Shown: positions 36,801 to 38,987 of the stretch, one piece after another
Layout of the letters: each line of letters begins with the position of its first letter
Position numbering within the stretch: the stretch's first letter is position 1
Source: Bactericera cockerelli
Lineage: Eukaryota; Arthropoda; Insecta; Hemiptera; Triozidae
Direction of reading: 5' to 3'
Assembly: GCA_024516035.1 (NCBI GenBank)
Contig: CM044957.1
Span: forward strand, 21,926,570 to 21,990,569
Length of the DNA: 64,000 nucleotides
Notes under the pieces: model-generated
Seen by the model: the letters and a program-made list of their open reading frames with translations, nothing else
The model's database searches: none
Told to the model about the DNA's origin: nothing
Translations under genes and position numbers: made by a program

Positions 36801-38119
36801 TGTTCATAAAGGCGCGTAAATGCTTCCCAAAACGACACCGTTTAACAGCAGTTGAAGTGCAAAAGTTCCAGTTAAAATTACCTATCTCCGAAAGTTTTTT
36901 GTATTGGCTCTTAACATTTTCATTGTGTTTTTAGTGGTACTAATAGAACATATGTGCCAAATTTCATAGCTTCAGGGTCAACAGCACCAAAGATAAAGTT
37001 GTCAAAAACCGGGTGAATCAGTTCGTGTAAAGATACACTGCCTTTGGCACACTTCCACTCGTCGCAATTTCTGGTCGTCAGTGAGCACTTTTGGGACCAT
37101 TTTCGCGCACACCTTGCGCATGTTCAAATACCGTGTCAGAATGTCATGAACCGCAGATTTTGATAATTGTAACAACTGGGCAATTAAACAAATACTTAGT
37201 CGACGCGACGGTCTGAGTTCAAAACTTCGCGTACACGATTTTCGAAGGTCTTCCTGCACGGTCTTTATCAGCGACCTCTCCCCGGCCCTCCAAAAAGGCC
37301 TTGTGCCACCGAAACACACCACTTTTGGCTAAAGCAACATCTGGGTAAGCCTGCTTGATCATAGCAAACGTCTCTGCCTCAGATTTATCGAATTTCACAC
37401 AGAATTTAATCGCGTACCTTTGCTCTAACGAACACTGCATTTTCGACTTGCACCACTCACAGAAACAAGTCGCGCGAAAATGTCTGTCCTGACTCTCCAA
37501 GTGCTTGGAGACAGCTCACCAGCCGCTCCGCTCGTTCGTTAGCTAGGAACCTACTCTACAGAATCCAGTCGGTGCGCGCACGCTCCGGAAGTACAGTCGC
37601 GGCGGAAGAAAATGAGTCCTATTACTTTCCAGAGAGACCCTGTATAATTATATAAGTAAAAATTGTAATTGAAAAGTAAGAAACTTTTCCAGGAACTCAC
37701 CTGGCGGTGGGTATCGTGTAGGACACCAGAGTGTGGCTCTTCCACTTTCTCCCCTCCACATAATCCTCATTCACGAGCTCCGGATGAAAGTGGTGACTGC
37801 ACTTCCTGATGATGACACGTAGAGGCACGGACATATAGTCAATCGTGGCATTGCTCACTGAGTCTATGTACAGGGTGAAGATGTTGGGGTACTTGAGTCC
37901 ATTGCACTCCAGGTGGTGCTTGAGGATAACATTGCCAGTTGTCTCATCTACATGTATGATCCTCCTTATAAAGGTAGCACTCCTATCATGGTTGATGTAG
38001 TAGTACCTGGTCGCATTGCTGTTATTCTTGTCACTGAGCACATTTGTGTTGAACACAACAAGACCTGGTGGGTCATGATGGTTAATTCCACAATGTATGA
38101 ATTGTTTATTTGTATGAAA
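313..38119 (-). CDS. stan: Flamingo / starry night (CELSR-type seven-pass cadherin), 31 exons, both ends incomplete
   Basis: Atypical cadherin of the core planar cell polarity system, expected at the plasma membrane, where it makes homophilic contacts between cells and works with Frizzled and Van Gogh. I joined 31 minus-strand exons through GT-AG introns; about 6.9 kb of coding sequence (about 2,290 residues) is present. Order of modules: N-terminal region, furin-like RVRR, nine cadherin repeats (linkers such as DANDHAPVF, DVNDNPPRF, DVNDNAPQF), membrane-proximal region, EGF modules interleaved with two laminin-G domains, two further EGFs, a laminin-EGF, HormR and part of the GAIN domain. This order is diagnostic of stan/CELSR. 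Splice phases match at every junction except inside exon 26 (5,648-5,932), which is one base short. The signal peptide is not recognised (upstream, above 38.1 kb); GPS, 7TM and tail lie off the left end. Introns hold most of the repeats in the window. Confidence 0.96.
598..1140. other. stan intron with a tRNA-like SINE fragment (family D)
   Basis: About 765-890 reads GGCGGTCCAGTGGTTAGAGC with a later GAGTTTGGATCCC, an A-box/B-box pair, followed by the same tail as in the copies at 33,050 and 62,276. The rest is AT-rich without recognisable features. Confidence 0.55.
1141..1454 (-). CDS. stan: stan exon 30: end of HormR and start of GAIN domain
   Basis: Reads KASRSCDENTPGWRLPDMFN, then CTSDQFVTLRKLL and a helical stretch including LHGSDVLIAEQLL and LNLTHSQDKDFVYNM. 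314 nt, ends in phase 0 before GTATAT. Confidence 0.95.
2329..2520 (-). repeat. SINE family A, 5'-truncated copy
   Basis: Matches the body of the full-length copy at 57,281-57,597 (for example CTCCTGTTTCATGGCTACG on the minus strand, and an A-rich end). It lacks the tRNA-like head. It sits in the intron just downstream of the HormR exon. Confidence 0.85.
2566..2720 (-). CDS. stan: stan exon 29: end of laminin-EGF and start of HormR domain
   Basis: Reads CDSCPNPYAEVTLRGCEVVY, then GLWWPRTKFGQLAIESCP, the WWP-T motif of the hormone-receptor domain of adhesion GPCRs. 155 nt. A partial SINE lies 46 bases downstream in the intron. Confidence 0.95.
2855..2995 (+). pseudogene. Non-LTR retrotransposon endonuclease fragment
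   Basis: A short open stretch translates to IYYRNVRGLRKLLTCNVALY and then LDIIIFTETWLDNNFTDSEL. The NVRGLR and TETWL motifs mark the start of the APE-type endonuclease domain of Jockey-like elements. It is cut off on both sides and lies in a stan intron. Confidence 0.8.
3399..3652 (-). CDS. stan: stan exon 28: laminin-type EGF region
   Basis: Begins IIEQSCPMSWWGHPTCGPC and continues with regularly spaced Cys pairs (CNCPVERGYSSDC, GECACPVNHYQLNSSEHC, CNCYATGSYDGQC, GQCRCRRGVIGS). This is the laminin-EGF module before HormR. Phase 0 in, phase 2 out. Confidence 0.95.
3750..3796. repeat. (GA)n microsatellite
   Basis: An uninterrupted GA run in a stan intron, just outside the laminin-EGF exon. 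It produces a spurious Glu-Arg or Leu-Ser open frame that I did not annotate. Confidence 0.95.
4086..4165 (-). repeat. Degenerate tRNA-like head of SINE family A
   Basis: On the minus strand it matches the head of the 57,281 copy (GCTCAGTGGTAAGC near the A box, CGGGTCCGAACCC as B box). No body follows. The rest of the 3,653-4,819 intron holds a repeat at 4,555-4,650 shared with 33,998-34,065, containing the palindrome CCTCGGCCGAGG, and a degenerate tRNA-like stretch near 4,690-4,730. Confidence 0.65.
4820..5112 (-). CDS. stan: stan exon 27: fifth and sixth EGF-like modules
   Basis: After TTQAMLQRATVKTRVDEGC, two EGF modules follow: CPPHSSCVPLWERYECKC with GYVGPSC, and CEFNPCSNNGLCV with GYSCQCDGQLYTGEYC. 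293 nt; ends in phase 0 before GTGAGT. Confidence 0.95.
5113..5647. other. stan intron with a dispersed-repeat edge
   Basis: Around 5,375-5,410 it shares TTTTTAATGTACCA and nearby sequence with repeats at 26,605 and 38,565. Otherwise unremarkable. Confidence 0.4.
5648..5932 (-). CDS. stan: stan exon 26: LamG 2 core, with an apparent one-base frameshift
   Basis: The first half reads LKSGYLVYLIDAEEAV and NWHRVEISWDTDGSVTLALD, a clear LamG core. Staying in that frame gives TAG at 5,746-5,744. The second half reads in the next frame as EWSLVGKISLG and LPGFNGCIKDLRVG, the expected LamG end. Neighbouring phases (0 in, 1 out) need a length of 3n+1, but the exon is 285 bases, so one base is missing, or two extra, between about 5,746 and 5,800. 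Both halves look conserved, so a recent mutation or an assembly indel near a GC-rich run is more likely than an old pseudogene. Confidence 0.85.
6240..6560. repeat. Dispersed repeat ending in a 'CAGGGTCCGC' terminus
   Basis: The segment with GGAGTCATTCAAAATATTTA recurs, diverged, at about 12,500, 14,360, 14,580, 48,300 and 56,490. It is a MITE-like family, here in the intron between stan exons 25 and 26. Confidence 0.6.
6655..6976 (-). CDS. stan: stan exon 25: fourth EGF-like module and start of LamG 2
   Basis: Reads FVADNGTLSGCPERSPFC, SNPCHNGGTCQDVWSTFHC and CAEGWGGKDC, then WRFHGDGLLSFNP and PFAFVMSIQIGQNSSATIM. 322 nt, phase 2 in, phase 0 out. Confidence 0.95.
6977..7887. other. stan intron with a shared dispersed repeat
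   Basis: 7,260-7,440 (GCTGAAATTTAGTT, AAAAGTTGAGCTTTTTCA) recurs at about 13,220-13,340 and 46,650-46,760. No coding sequence seen. Confidence 0.5.
7888..8165 (-). CDS. stan: stan exon 24: end of LamG 1
   Basis: Begins SATLSIDACDTELVVRHG and ends FVGCIASVYIERKLLDLN with AG in phase 2. The acceptor (GTGTTGCAG) and the first 18 bases of this exon are the seed of a tandem array in the preceding intron, so the true start was chosen as the copy continuous with the open frame. Confidence 0.95.
8147..8897 (-). repeat. 58-bp tandem array of the stan exon 24 acceptor junction (13 copies)
   Basis: The string CTCTGCAACACAAA recurs exactly every 58 bases, at 8,164, 8,222 and so on to 8,860, counting the functional copy. 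On the minus strand each unit carries a pyrimidine-containing tract, GTTGCAG and the first 18 bases of exon 24, so each is a near-copy of the real acceptor. Four more copies continue at 11,031-11,250 beyond the inserted transposon. Confidence 0.97.
8904..11029. mobile_element. 2.1-kb foldback (Tc1/mariner-like) element with about 820-bp inverted arms
   Basis: Starts CAGTATGTTTCAGAAAAGG and ends with the reverse complement, flanked by TA on both sides. Arms 8,904-9,722 and 10,208-11,029 are inverted copies with few differences. The centre has no transposase; it contains a degraded 5S-headed SINE at about 9,895-10,075. CAGT ends and a TA duplication fit the Tc1/mariner group, so this is probably non-autonomous. 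Confidence 0.95.
9895..10075 (-). repeat. 5S-rRNA-headed SINE, degraded, inside the foldback element
   Basis: The body matches the copy at 19,975-20,240 (CTCACCCAGCCTG, GGCCGGAA). Its end reads, on the minus strand, ATCACCGAAGTTAAGCAACG, close to the middle of 5S rRNA. Confidence 0.75.
11030..11262 (-). repeat. 58-bp acceptor array, distal part (4 copies)
   Basis: Repeat phase continues at 11,046, 11,104, 11,162 and 11,220, in register with the array interrupted at 8,903. The array therefore existed before the transposon inserted. Confidence 0.95.
11553..11763 (-). CDS. stan: stan exon 23: LamG 1 core
   Basis: Reads FSTLQDSGLLLYNGRYNERH and FIALELTDSGRSVQFSW, then NDGAWHSVTVNYLDR, the standard LamG pattern. 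211 nt, ending in phase 0 at AGG before GTAAGC. The intron that follows contains the 58-bp acceptor array. Confidence 0.95.
12172..12403 (-). CDS. stan: stan exon 22: third EGF-like module and start of LamG 1
   Basis: Reads ENCETDINTIECKGVCSPGS and GGYICDDC, then SFLTFPGLKQRNRLHIKL, the first strands of a laminin-G domain. 232 nt, phase 1 to 2. Confidence 0.95.
12404..13510. other. stan intron with MITE-like fragments
   Basis: About 12,490-12,545 matches the repeat ending in CAGGGCCCGCC, and 13,215-13,340 matches the repeat also seen at 7,260. No coding exon is needed here because the phases of the flanking exons fit directly. Confidence 0.5.
13511..13636 (-). CDS. stan: stan exon 21: second EGF-like module
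   Basis: 126 nt encoding CDTEVNLCYSNPCQNGGECF and GGYTCVCPKGFIG, a complete EGF module in a single exon flanked by matching phases. Confidence 0.95.
13920..14625. repeat. Dispersed MITE-like repeat cluster
   Basis: Two adjacent blocks repeat sequence found at 53,100-53,830 and 48,150-48,345 (for example ATTTCGAGTGG before TCCTTTTTTTTGGC, ending in ACACTGTATA). The segment near 14,210 repeats GGCCCTGTTTTGATTAA seen near 53,750. It fills most of the intron before stan exon 20. Confidence 0.6.
14649..14823 (-). CDS. stan: stan exon 20: first EGF-like module
   Basis: Reads VLPFDDNLCVQEPCLNYEQC and ends STFACVCPSGFTG, giving the Cys spacing of an EGF module with the long loop typical of stan EGF1. 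Starts in phase 0 and ends with one base. Confidence 0.94.
14900..15960. repeat. Second copy of the foldback arm, split by a retroelement
   Basis: 14,990-15,180 and 15,780-15,960 together match one arm of the element at 8,904-11,029 (GCACCCTAC, CTCTGCCCC, then CATTTAAAATTCACGAGAAA). About 600 bases of non-LTR retrotransposon lie between the halves. Confidence 0.75.
15206..15770 (+). pseudogene. Non-LTR retrotransposon 3' fragment (C-terminal Cys/His region)
   Basis: The open frame ends with DPKCSLCEEAPEAA, then after a stop HILCEYGAASHALL. This CxxC...HxxxC pattern is typical of the C-terminus of non-LTR elements after the reverse transcriptase. The 3' part (TCGCAGTGACAAAGAGCTTTC) recurs at 23,638-23,657. 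It has stops and no reverse-transcriptase domain. Confidence 0.65.
15967..16107 (-). CDS. stan: stan exon 19: membrane-proximal region
   Basis: 47 codons, DDTDVSARILNVSFSARS to LARLATVQ, phase 0 at both ends. Links the cadherin array to the EGF/LamG part. Confidence 0.93.
16720..16780 (+). repeat. SINE family D tail fragment
   Basis: Contains AGGTGGTAAAAAATGC and GCATTAACC with GTGGTTACCTTC, the same 3' tail as at 57,680 and 62,276. The rest of the 16,108-16,845 intron shows nothing recognisable. Confidence 0.6.
16846..17112 (-). CDS. stan: stan exon 18: end of cadherin repeat 9 and membrane-proximal region
   Basis: Begins LSLSPQLNTNVPKQAIMDVS. I preferred the acceptor at 17,113-17,114 to the internal CCCCAG at 17,095 because it restores the conserved LSLSPQ before LNTNVP. 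267 nt, phase 0 to 0, ending IYLFSIQ. Confidence 0.94.
17437..17532. repeat. (CA)n-rich microsatellite beside a Helitron-like end
   Basis: Interrupted CA repeats. Immediately before, 17,407-17,432 reads TAGCGGGCTGCACCCGCTTC, a hairpin with CTA-like end as in the Helitron copies at 35,579 and 62,576. The remaining intron to 18,172 has no clear feature. Confidence 0.7.
18173..18322 (-). CDS. stan: stan exon 17: cadherin repeat 9
   Basis: Fifty codons, VVFNNFRDCFPAGWFGRIPA through NLVHLNETSGQ, phase 0 at both ends. This is the start of the last cadherin repeat before the membrane-proximal region. Confidence 0.94.
18515..18610 (+). repeat. SINE family B fragment
   Basis: Matches the tRNA-like head at 28,761 (CAGAGTGAGTTAGCGCGC) and then jumps to the tail GTGAGGAAAAATGAGTAG, so the middle is deleted. 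Confidence 0.7.
18911..19122 (-). CDS. stan: stan exon 16: cadherin repeat 8/9
   Basis: Contains ELDYESARKRYGIIVRAASP and the linker VTDVNDNAPQL. 212 nt; ends QDFQ in phase 0 before a GTACCT donor. Confidence 0.94.
19975..20240 (-). repeat. 5S-rRNA-derived SINE (SINE3-type)
   Basis: On the minus strand the head resembles insect 5S rRNA over about 95 bases, with short identical blocks such as TGAATACA, CGGTTC, CACCGAA and TTAAGC in the same order and spacing. The body (GACGGGGGTTTTACCCTCCA on plus) is shared with a tRNA-headed SINE at 30,886. It lies in the intron between stan exons 15 and 16. Confidence 0.85.
20661..20832 (-). CDS. stan: stan exon 15: cadherin repeat 7/8 linker
   Basis: Contains VLDINDSPPSFDTDKI and HDPDEGPNAVVQYSI. 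Starts in phase 0; ends with G that completes Gly with exon 16. Confidence 0.94.
20833..21434. other. stan intron, no feature seen
   Basis: AT-rich, no recognisable repeat or coding sequence. Confidence 0.4.
21435..21629 (-). CDS. stan: stan exon 14: cadherin repeat 7
   Basis: Begins ISATDQDMGLNGRVRYAL, includes LDRESTAYYDIIALGIDRG and ends SLTSE. 195 nt, phase 0 to 0. Confidence 0.95.
21864..22142 (-). CDS. stan: stan exon 13: cadherin repeats 6 and 7
   Basis: Reads ITYSLSSNGGDGSEF, LDRETLSGYLLTVTAKDGG, the canonical linker VTDVNDNAPQF and EDALVGTSVLQ. 279 nt, phase 0 at both ends. Confidence 0.96.
22143..22654. other. stan intron with a repeat fragment
   Basis: Near 22,540-22,630 it repeats the TTTTTTGCTATCTCTT and CATATTTCTCATTTAT strings seen at 18,055-18,140 and 19,840-19,915, the end of a dispersed family. 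No coding sequence. Confidence 0.45.
22655..22817 (-). CDS. stan: stan exon 12: cadherin repeat 5/6 linker (non-canonical)
   Basis: Contains ITDTNNYPPVFENAPYTA. The linker lacks the usual DxND, but a degenerate motif at this position (DTNTHRPVF in vertebrate CELSR, as I recall it) is a family feature, so I do not read it as damage. Ends VGQNAH before GTAAGT, phase 0. Confidence 0.94.
22818..24438. other. stan intron with retroelement fragments
   Basis: 23,590-23,690 matches the 3' end of the non-LTR fragment at 15,665-15,770. A small frame at 23,802-24,041 (MIADIRKMFLKIKLNPDDWK) faintly recalls retroelement reverse transcriptase, but is too short to assign. No stan exon is needed here. Confidence 0.45.
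24439..24591 (-). CDS. stan: stan exon 11: cadherin repeat 5
   Basis: Reads LHYEISAGNTRGRFAV and LDYKLEKRYILSVKATDSGS. 153 nt, starts with one carried base and ends with AG; joins exon 12 as SGSRSDTA. Confidence 0.94.
24640..25612. mobile_element. Foldback element with subterminal 'ACTTTCCT' palindrome
   Basis: Left (TTCCTTAGCCTATAATAAGG, then GTTTTCGGCCATCGGTC) and right (GACCGAAAACAAC, then ATACTTTCCTCATTATAG) segments are inverted copies, with an inner inverted pair around AACGGTAACAGT. Right-arm copies also occur at 53,850-54,020, and an internal copy at 38,760-38,910. No transposase seen. Confidence 0.8.
25932..26119 (-). CDS. stan: stan exon 10: cadherin repeat 4/5 linker
   Basis: Contains VQDVNDNDPVFNPKLYETVV and TATDADENP. 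Phase 0 start after an ACAG acceptor; ends in phase 2 before a GTAAAA donor. Confidence 0.95.
26600..27100 (+). pseudogene. Jockey-like non-LTR reverse-transcriptase C-terminal fragment
   Basis: Two overlapping frames read VEEVKDLYIILDSKICFKSH and LLEYCCIVWSPHYNVHRNSL, the thumb-side region found intact at 44,700-44,900 on the other strand (KDLGVTFEQNLKF, LEYCSIVWSPQYKVH). Frameshifts show it is dead. It lies in a stan intron, antisense to the gene. Confidence 0.85.
27328..27404 (-). repeat. tRNA-like sequence (SINE head)
   Basis: On the minus strand it reads GTAGCTTGATCGCTAAGGCG near an A box and GTGGTTCAAGTCCCGG as B box. It contains GTAACCTGGAGGTCGGTG, identical to part of the 41-bp minisatellite unit at 52,425. 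The cloverleaf is imperfect, so I call it a SINE head rather than a tRNA gene. Confidence 0.65.
27545..27721 (-). CDS. stan: stan exon 9: cadherin repeat 4
   Basis: Begins VQAYDADEGDNAEIHYSL and ends LDREQIAKYQFQ before a GTGAGT donor. 177 nt, phase 0 at both ends. Confidence 0.95.
27769..28324. mobile_element. Hairpin MITE interrupted by SINE family A
   Basis: Ends CTACACTGAGAA and TTCTCAGTGTAG are inverted, and the internal AAGGATAACTTACTAGCTAA motif recurs in the MITE at 32,623-32,785. A full-length family A SINE sits inside at 27,880-28,195. Confidence 0.8.
27880..28195 (-). repeat. SINE family A, full length
   Basis: On the minus strand it carries the complete tRNA-like head (GCTCAGTGGTTAAGCACTCG, CGGTTTCGATCCC) and the body shared with 57,281-57,597, ending in an A/T-rich tail. 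Confidence 0.9.
28376..28518 (-). CDS. stan: stan exon 8: cadherin repeat 3/4 linker
   Basis: Contains VKDVNDNPPRFYTSLFQESV, a canonical DxNDNxPxF linker, and ends GYSIVR before a GTATGT donor. 143 nt; begins with AC that completes an Asp codon from exon 7. Confidence 0.94.
28761..28935 (+). repeat. SINE family B, near full length
   Basis: Head GTCACCGTGGCAGAGTGAGT with B box GGGTTCGATCCCC, then the tail GTGAGGAAAAATGAGTAGTT. Other copies are at 18,515 (+), 34,087 (+) and 60,353 (-). The head has an internal Pol III promoter layout. Confidence 0.85.
29347..29513 (-). CDS. stan: stan exon 7: cadherin repeat 3
   Basis: Reads ATDADEGQNAALRYAI and SLDYEVMRSFRLVIRAQ, the calcium-binding DADEG and the LDYE motifs of a cadherin repeat. 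167 nt; phases fit exons 6 and 8. Confidence 0.95.
29514..29814. other. stan intron, no feature seen
   Basis: About 300 bases of AT-rich sequence without recognisable elements. Confidence 0.4.
29815..29949 (-). CDS. stan: stan exon 6: cadherin repeat 2/3 linker
   Basis: Contains LDDNDNYPQFLERTYTV and IPEDTNINLNPVVATVK. 135 nt, with one carried-over base at the start and two at the end, completing Arg and Lys codons with its neighbours. Confidence 0.93.
30151..30618 (-). repeat. 78-bp tandem array of the stan exon 5 donor junction (6 copies)
   Basis: The string TACCTTCTCTCTGACACAGG starts at 30,151, 30,229, 30,307, 30,385, 30,463 and 30,541. Each unit holds the last 75 or so bases of exon 5 plus its GT donor on the minus strand. 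The copy at 30,541 is continuous with the exon. Units are nearly identical, so the expansion is young. Reading past the first donor gives an in-frame TAA from the donor itself. Confidence 0.97.
30544..30731 (-). CDS. stan: stan exon 5: cadherin repeat 2
   Basis: Reads IEYFIQSIDAGG to DRETTQVYTILVLATDQ and ends VSER before GTAAGA. Includes the typical LDRE motif. Starts in phase 0, ends in phase 2. Its last 75 bases plus the donor are repeated five more times downstream in 78-bp tandem units, so the donor choice here is the exon-proximal one, which keeps the frame open. Confidence 0.93.
30886..31119 (-). repeat. tRNA-headed SINE sharing its body with the 5S-headed SINE
   Basis: The body (ACGGGGGTTTTACCCTCCAT, CTCACCCAGCCTGGGTAGGG) matches 19,990-20,130. 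The head on the minus strand is tRNA-like (GTGGCGTAATGGT as A box, GAGTTCAACTCCC as B box) instead of 5S-like. Confidence 0.88.
31395..31740 (+). repeat. Two SINE family A body fragments
   Basis: 31,395-31,520 and 31,640-31,740 each repeat TGACTTCTCGCCCAT or TCACTTCTCGCCCATCAGAG and the following body; the second is more diverged. Neither has a tRNA-like head. Confidence 0.75.
32001..32346. mobile_element. MITE interrupted by SINE family C, ending at a stan donor site
   Basis: GGCCGAATTATAAAACAGGA at the left and its reverse complement at the right form about 30-bp inverted ends. The right end stops 3-4 bases from the GT of stan exon 4, so part of the donor context is next to, or within, the insertion duplication. 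A family C SINE is nested inside. Confidence 0.75.
32120..32316 (+). repeat. SINE family C, full length
   Basis: Head TCCCGGTAGCTCAGTAGTAA with B box AGGTTCGAAACCC, body ending AATAAGGCGAT, then an (ATT)n tail. An opposite-strand copy is at 47,174-47,392. Confidence 0.87.
32351..32579 (-). CDS. stan: stan exon 4: cadherin repeats 1 and 2
   Basis: Contains LDANDHAPVFEAPGSEYES, a cadherin linker, followed by VPVGTTVTTVRATDKDIGHNAE. It is GC-rich compared with its surroundings. Phases 2 to 0 join exon 3 and exon 5 exactly. The terminal inverted repeat of a MITE ends 3-4 bases inside the intron from the donor dinucleotide. Confidence 0.95.
32623..32785. mobile_element. Hairpin MITE (ends CACTGAGAAAAA)
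   Basis: The ends are inverted (CACTGAGAAAAA and TTTTTTCTCAGTG). Inside, AAGGATAACTTACTAGCTAA occurs in both orientations around CATCCTTG. Same family as the element at 27,769. Confidence 0.85.
32802..33044. mobile_element. Hairpin MITE, PIF/Harbinger-like (TTA flanks)
   Basis: Starts GGCCGAGGCTACGATAG and ends in the near reverse complement, with TTA at both flanks. Arms of about 110 bases (AATTTTATGTTTACATTTAA and complement) surround a short T-rich loop. A 3-bp TTA duplication fits the Harbinger group. Confidence 0.85.
33050..33195 (+). repeat. SINE family D tail
   Basis: Shares CCCAATGCACAAATTTTTCC and GCATTAACCTCGCCTGGTGG with the copies at 57,600 and 62,276; the head is degraded. Confidence 0.7.
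33508..33668 (-). repeat. Degenerate 37-39-bp tandem repeats spanning the stan exon 3 donor
   Basis: About four units of the type ACACTTACCTATCC followed by ACGTGATGAAGAAATGAGGG run up to the real donor at 33,666. On the minus strand the better-preserved units read GGATAG or AGATAG followed by GTAA, copies of the exon-donor boundary. They are less regular than the other two arrays, so older or less homogenised. Confidence 0.75.
33668..33942 (-). CDS. stan: stan exon 3: furin-like site and start of cadherin repeat 1
   Basis: Begins LIFFLRREDSDNNRVRRAVDE and continues VPVFERALYVATVAEEQ. RVRR followed by A fits the RxRR furin consensus just ahead of the first cadherin repeat; processing there is inferred from the motif. 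Starts in phase 0 and ends in phase 2 (TLD-AG). The donor at 33,666-33,667 is followed in the intron by degenerate tandem copies of the junction. Confidence 0.94.
34087..34314 (+). repeat. SINE family B with an internal insertion
   Basis: The head (CAGTGGCCGAGTGGATTGGC, GGGTTCGATC) and the tail (CTCGTGAGGAAAAATGAGTA) match 28,761; about 90 extra bases lie between them. The remaining intron to 34,881 has only AT-rich direct repeats near 34,380-34,520 (AAAATGATTTTCTGGTTTAA twice). Confidence 0.7.
34882..35191 (-). CDS. stan: stan exon 2: N-terminal ectodomain
   Basis: Reads LELGTVPQDICLRQSQQ to SEHDIQ between a strong acceptor (TTGCAG) and donor (GTGAGT). It is 310 nt long, starts with one carried-over base and ends in phase 0. 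It contains four cysteines and no cadherin linker, so it belongs to the prodomain-like region before the first cadherin repeat. Confidence 0.93.
35579..35805 (+). mobile_element. Non-autonomous Helitron, complete
   Basis: Begins TC (TCTTAATATATAAATGTCAA) after A, and ends with the hairpin GCGGGCGATAGCCCG followed by CTAG and T. TC start, 3' hairpin, CTAG end and insertion between A and T are the Helitron hallmarks. A sibling on the other strand is at 62,576-62,796. Confidence 0.9.
36322..36736. mobile_element. hAT MITE rich in GGAGCC repeats, with 8-bp target duplication
   Basis: Ends CAGGGCTGCGGAG and CTCCGCAGCCCTG are inverted and flanked on both sides by GTTATTTC. An 8-bp duplication and a CAGGG terminus are hAT features. 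The interior has long runs of GGAGCCGGAGCT-type hexamers towards both ends. Confidence 0.93.
37008..37642 (-). pseudogene. mariner transposase remnant, N-terminal half
   Basis: The terminal repeat starts CAGGGTCTCTCTGGAAAGTA after TA at the right end. Two frames read LEQRYAIKFCVKFDKSEAET and then MRKVCAKMVPKVLTDDQK with VEVC, the DNA-binding part and linker of mariner transposases. A frameshift near 37,240 and loss of the catalytic DDD half make it inactive. It lies in the intron between stan exons 1 and 2. Confidence 0.9.
37701..38119 (-). CDS. stan: stan exon 1 of those visible: N-terminal ectodomain
   Basis: Open frame containing DPPGLVVFN and SHHFHPELVNEDYVEG, the conserved region before the cadherin repeats. 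The donor at 37,699-37,700 is clear and leaves phase 2 (AG joined to C gives Ser). The acceptor is uncertain: a T-rich tract ending in AG puts the start at 38,119, and another AG lies within DPPG. Earlier exons, with the signal peptide, were not found. Confidence 0.8.
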
Positions 38120-38987
38120 CTTACAAATAGTATACAAAAAAGTACATAATACATTTTTATGTATTATGTACTGAATATAAAATATGAGACTAATTGGAAA
38201 AGAAAGTCTGATCCATGTAGAGCAGATCACATTTAATGTATTCATATATTTTGTGGCATGGATTTACTTTTAATTGGAAAAAGTACTGTTTATAAAGAAA
38301 TGTTTAATATATTGCTCTCTACATCTGAAAGAAAAGTAGATAAAAAGGTCAACTTTATTGTAAATTATCTGTTAAGTAGTCCAGCATTCAAGAAGTAGAA
38401 TTGTAGTTATTTTAAAATACACTGACAAAGACTTCATAAATTATTTATAACACTTTCATATTTTATTAAATTTCTTTTTGCACAATTATTCTTCAAGATT
38501 TGTTTTTTTTCAGATAGATATTTCAAATAGCTAATTTACTCATTTCATTATATAGGGTGTTTACTTTTTAAATGTACCATAGGAAATTATCCCAGAAATC
38601 TACCTACTTTTTAGGTAGTATTCTGGACGTGTGTATGTCTATTCTTATCATTTTTTTGATATCTTGAATTTTTTGGACCTCAAACCAATTTTCCAGTATT
38701 TGGGGGGGGGGGGGGGGACTGCTTTGACTAACTTTTTTACTATTCATCCTAGATGGGGGATTTGACCTATTAAATCCAATGATTTTGAGGCACTTATTAT
38801 GAATTTGGCATTAATTTTTTGCTACTTCTTACTGTTGAGTCATCAAAGGCAGAATTTGACTTCTTCTTGGGGGGTAAGAAAAGTTGAGTGATATCACACC
38901 AGATTTTTCAAGGTGAGGAGACCATATACATGCATTAAAATCAAGAATTAGTCTTATATATTTTGAGTGTAAAATAAAAAATAGATA
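38120..38987. other. Upstream flank of the first visible stan exon
   Basis: AT-rich. It contains a repeat near 38,565 (GGGTGTTTACTTTTTAAATG, shared with 26,600) and part of the 24,640 foldback family at 38,760-38,910, beside a G-run at 38,702. No upstream stan exon recognised. Confidence 0.5.
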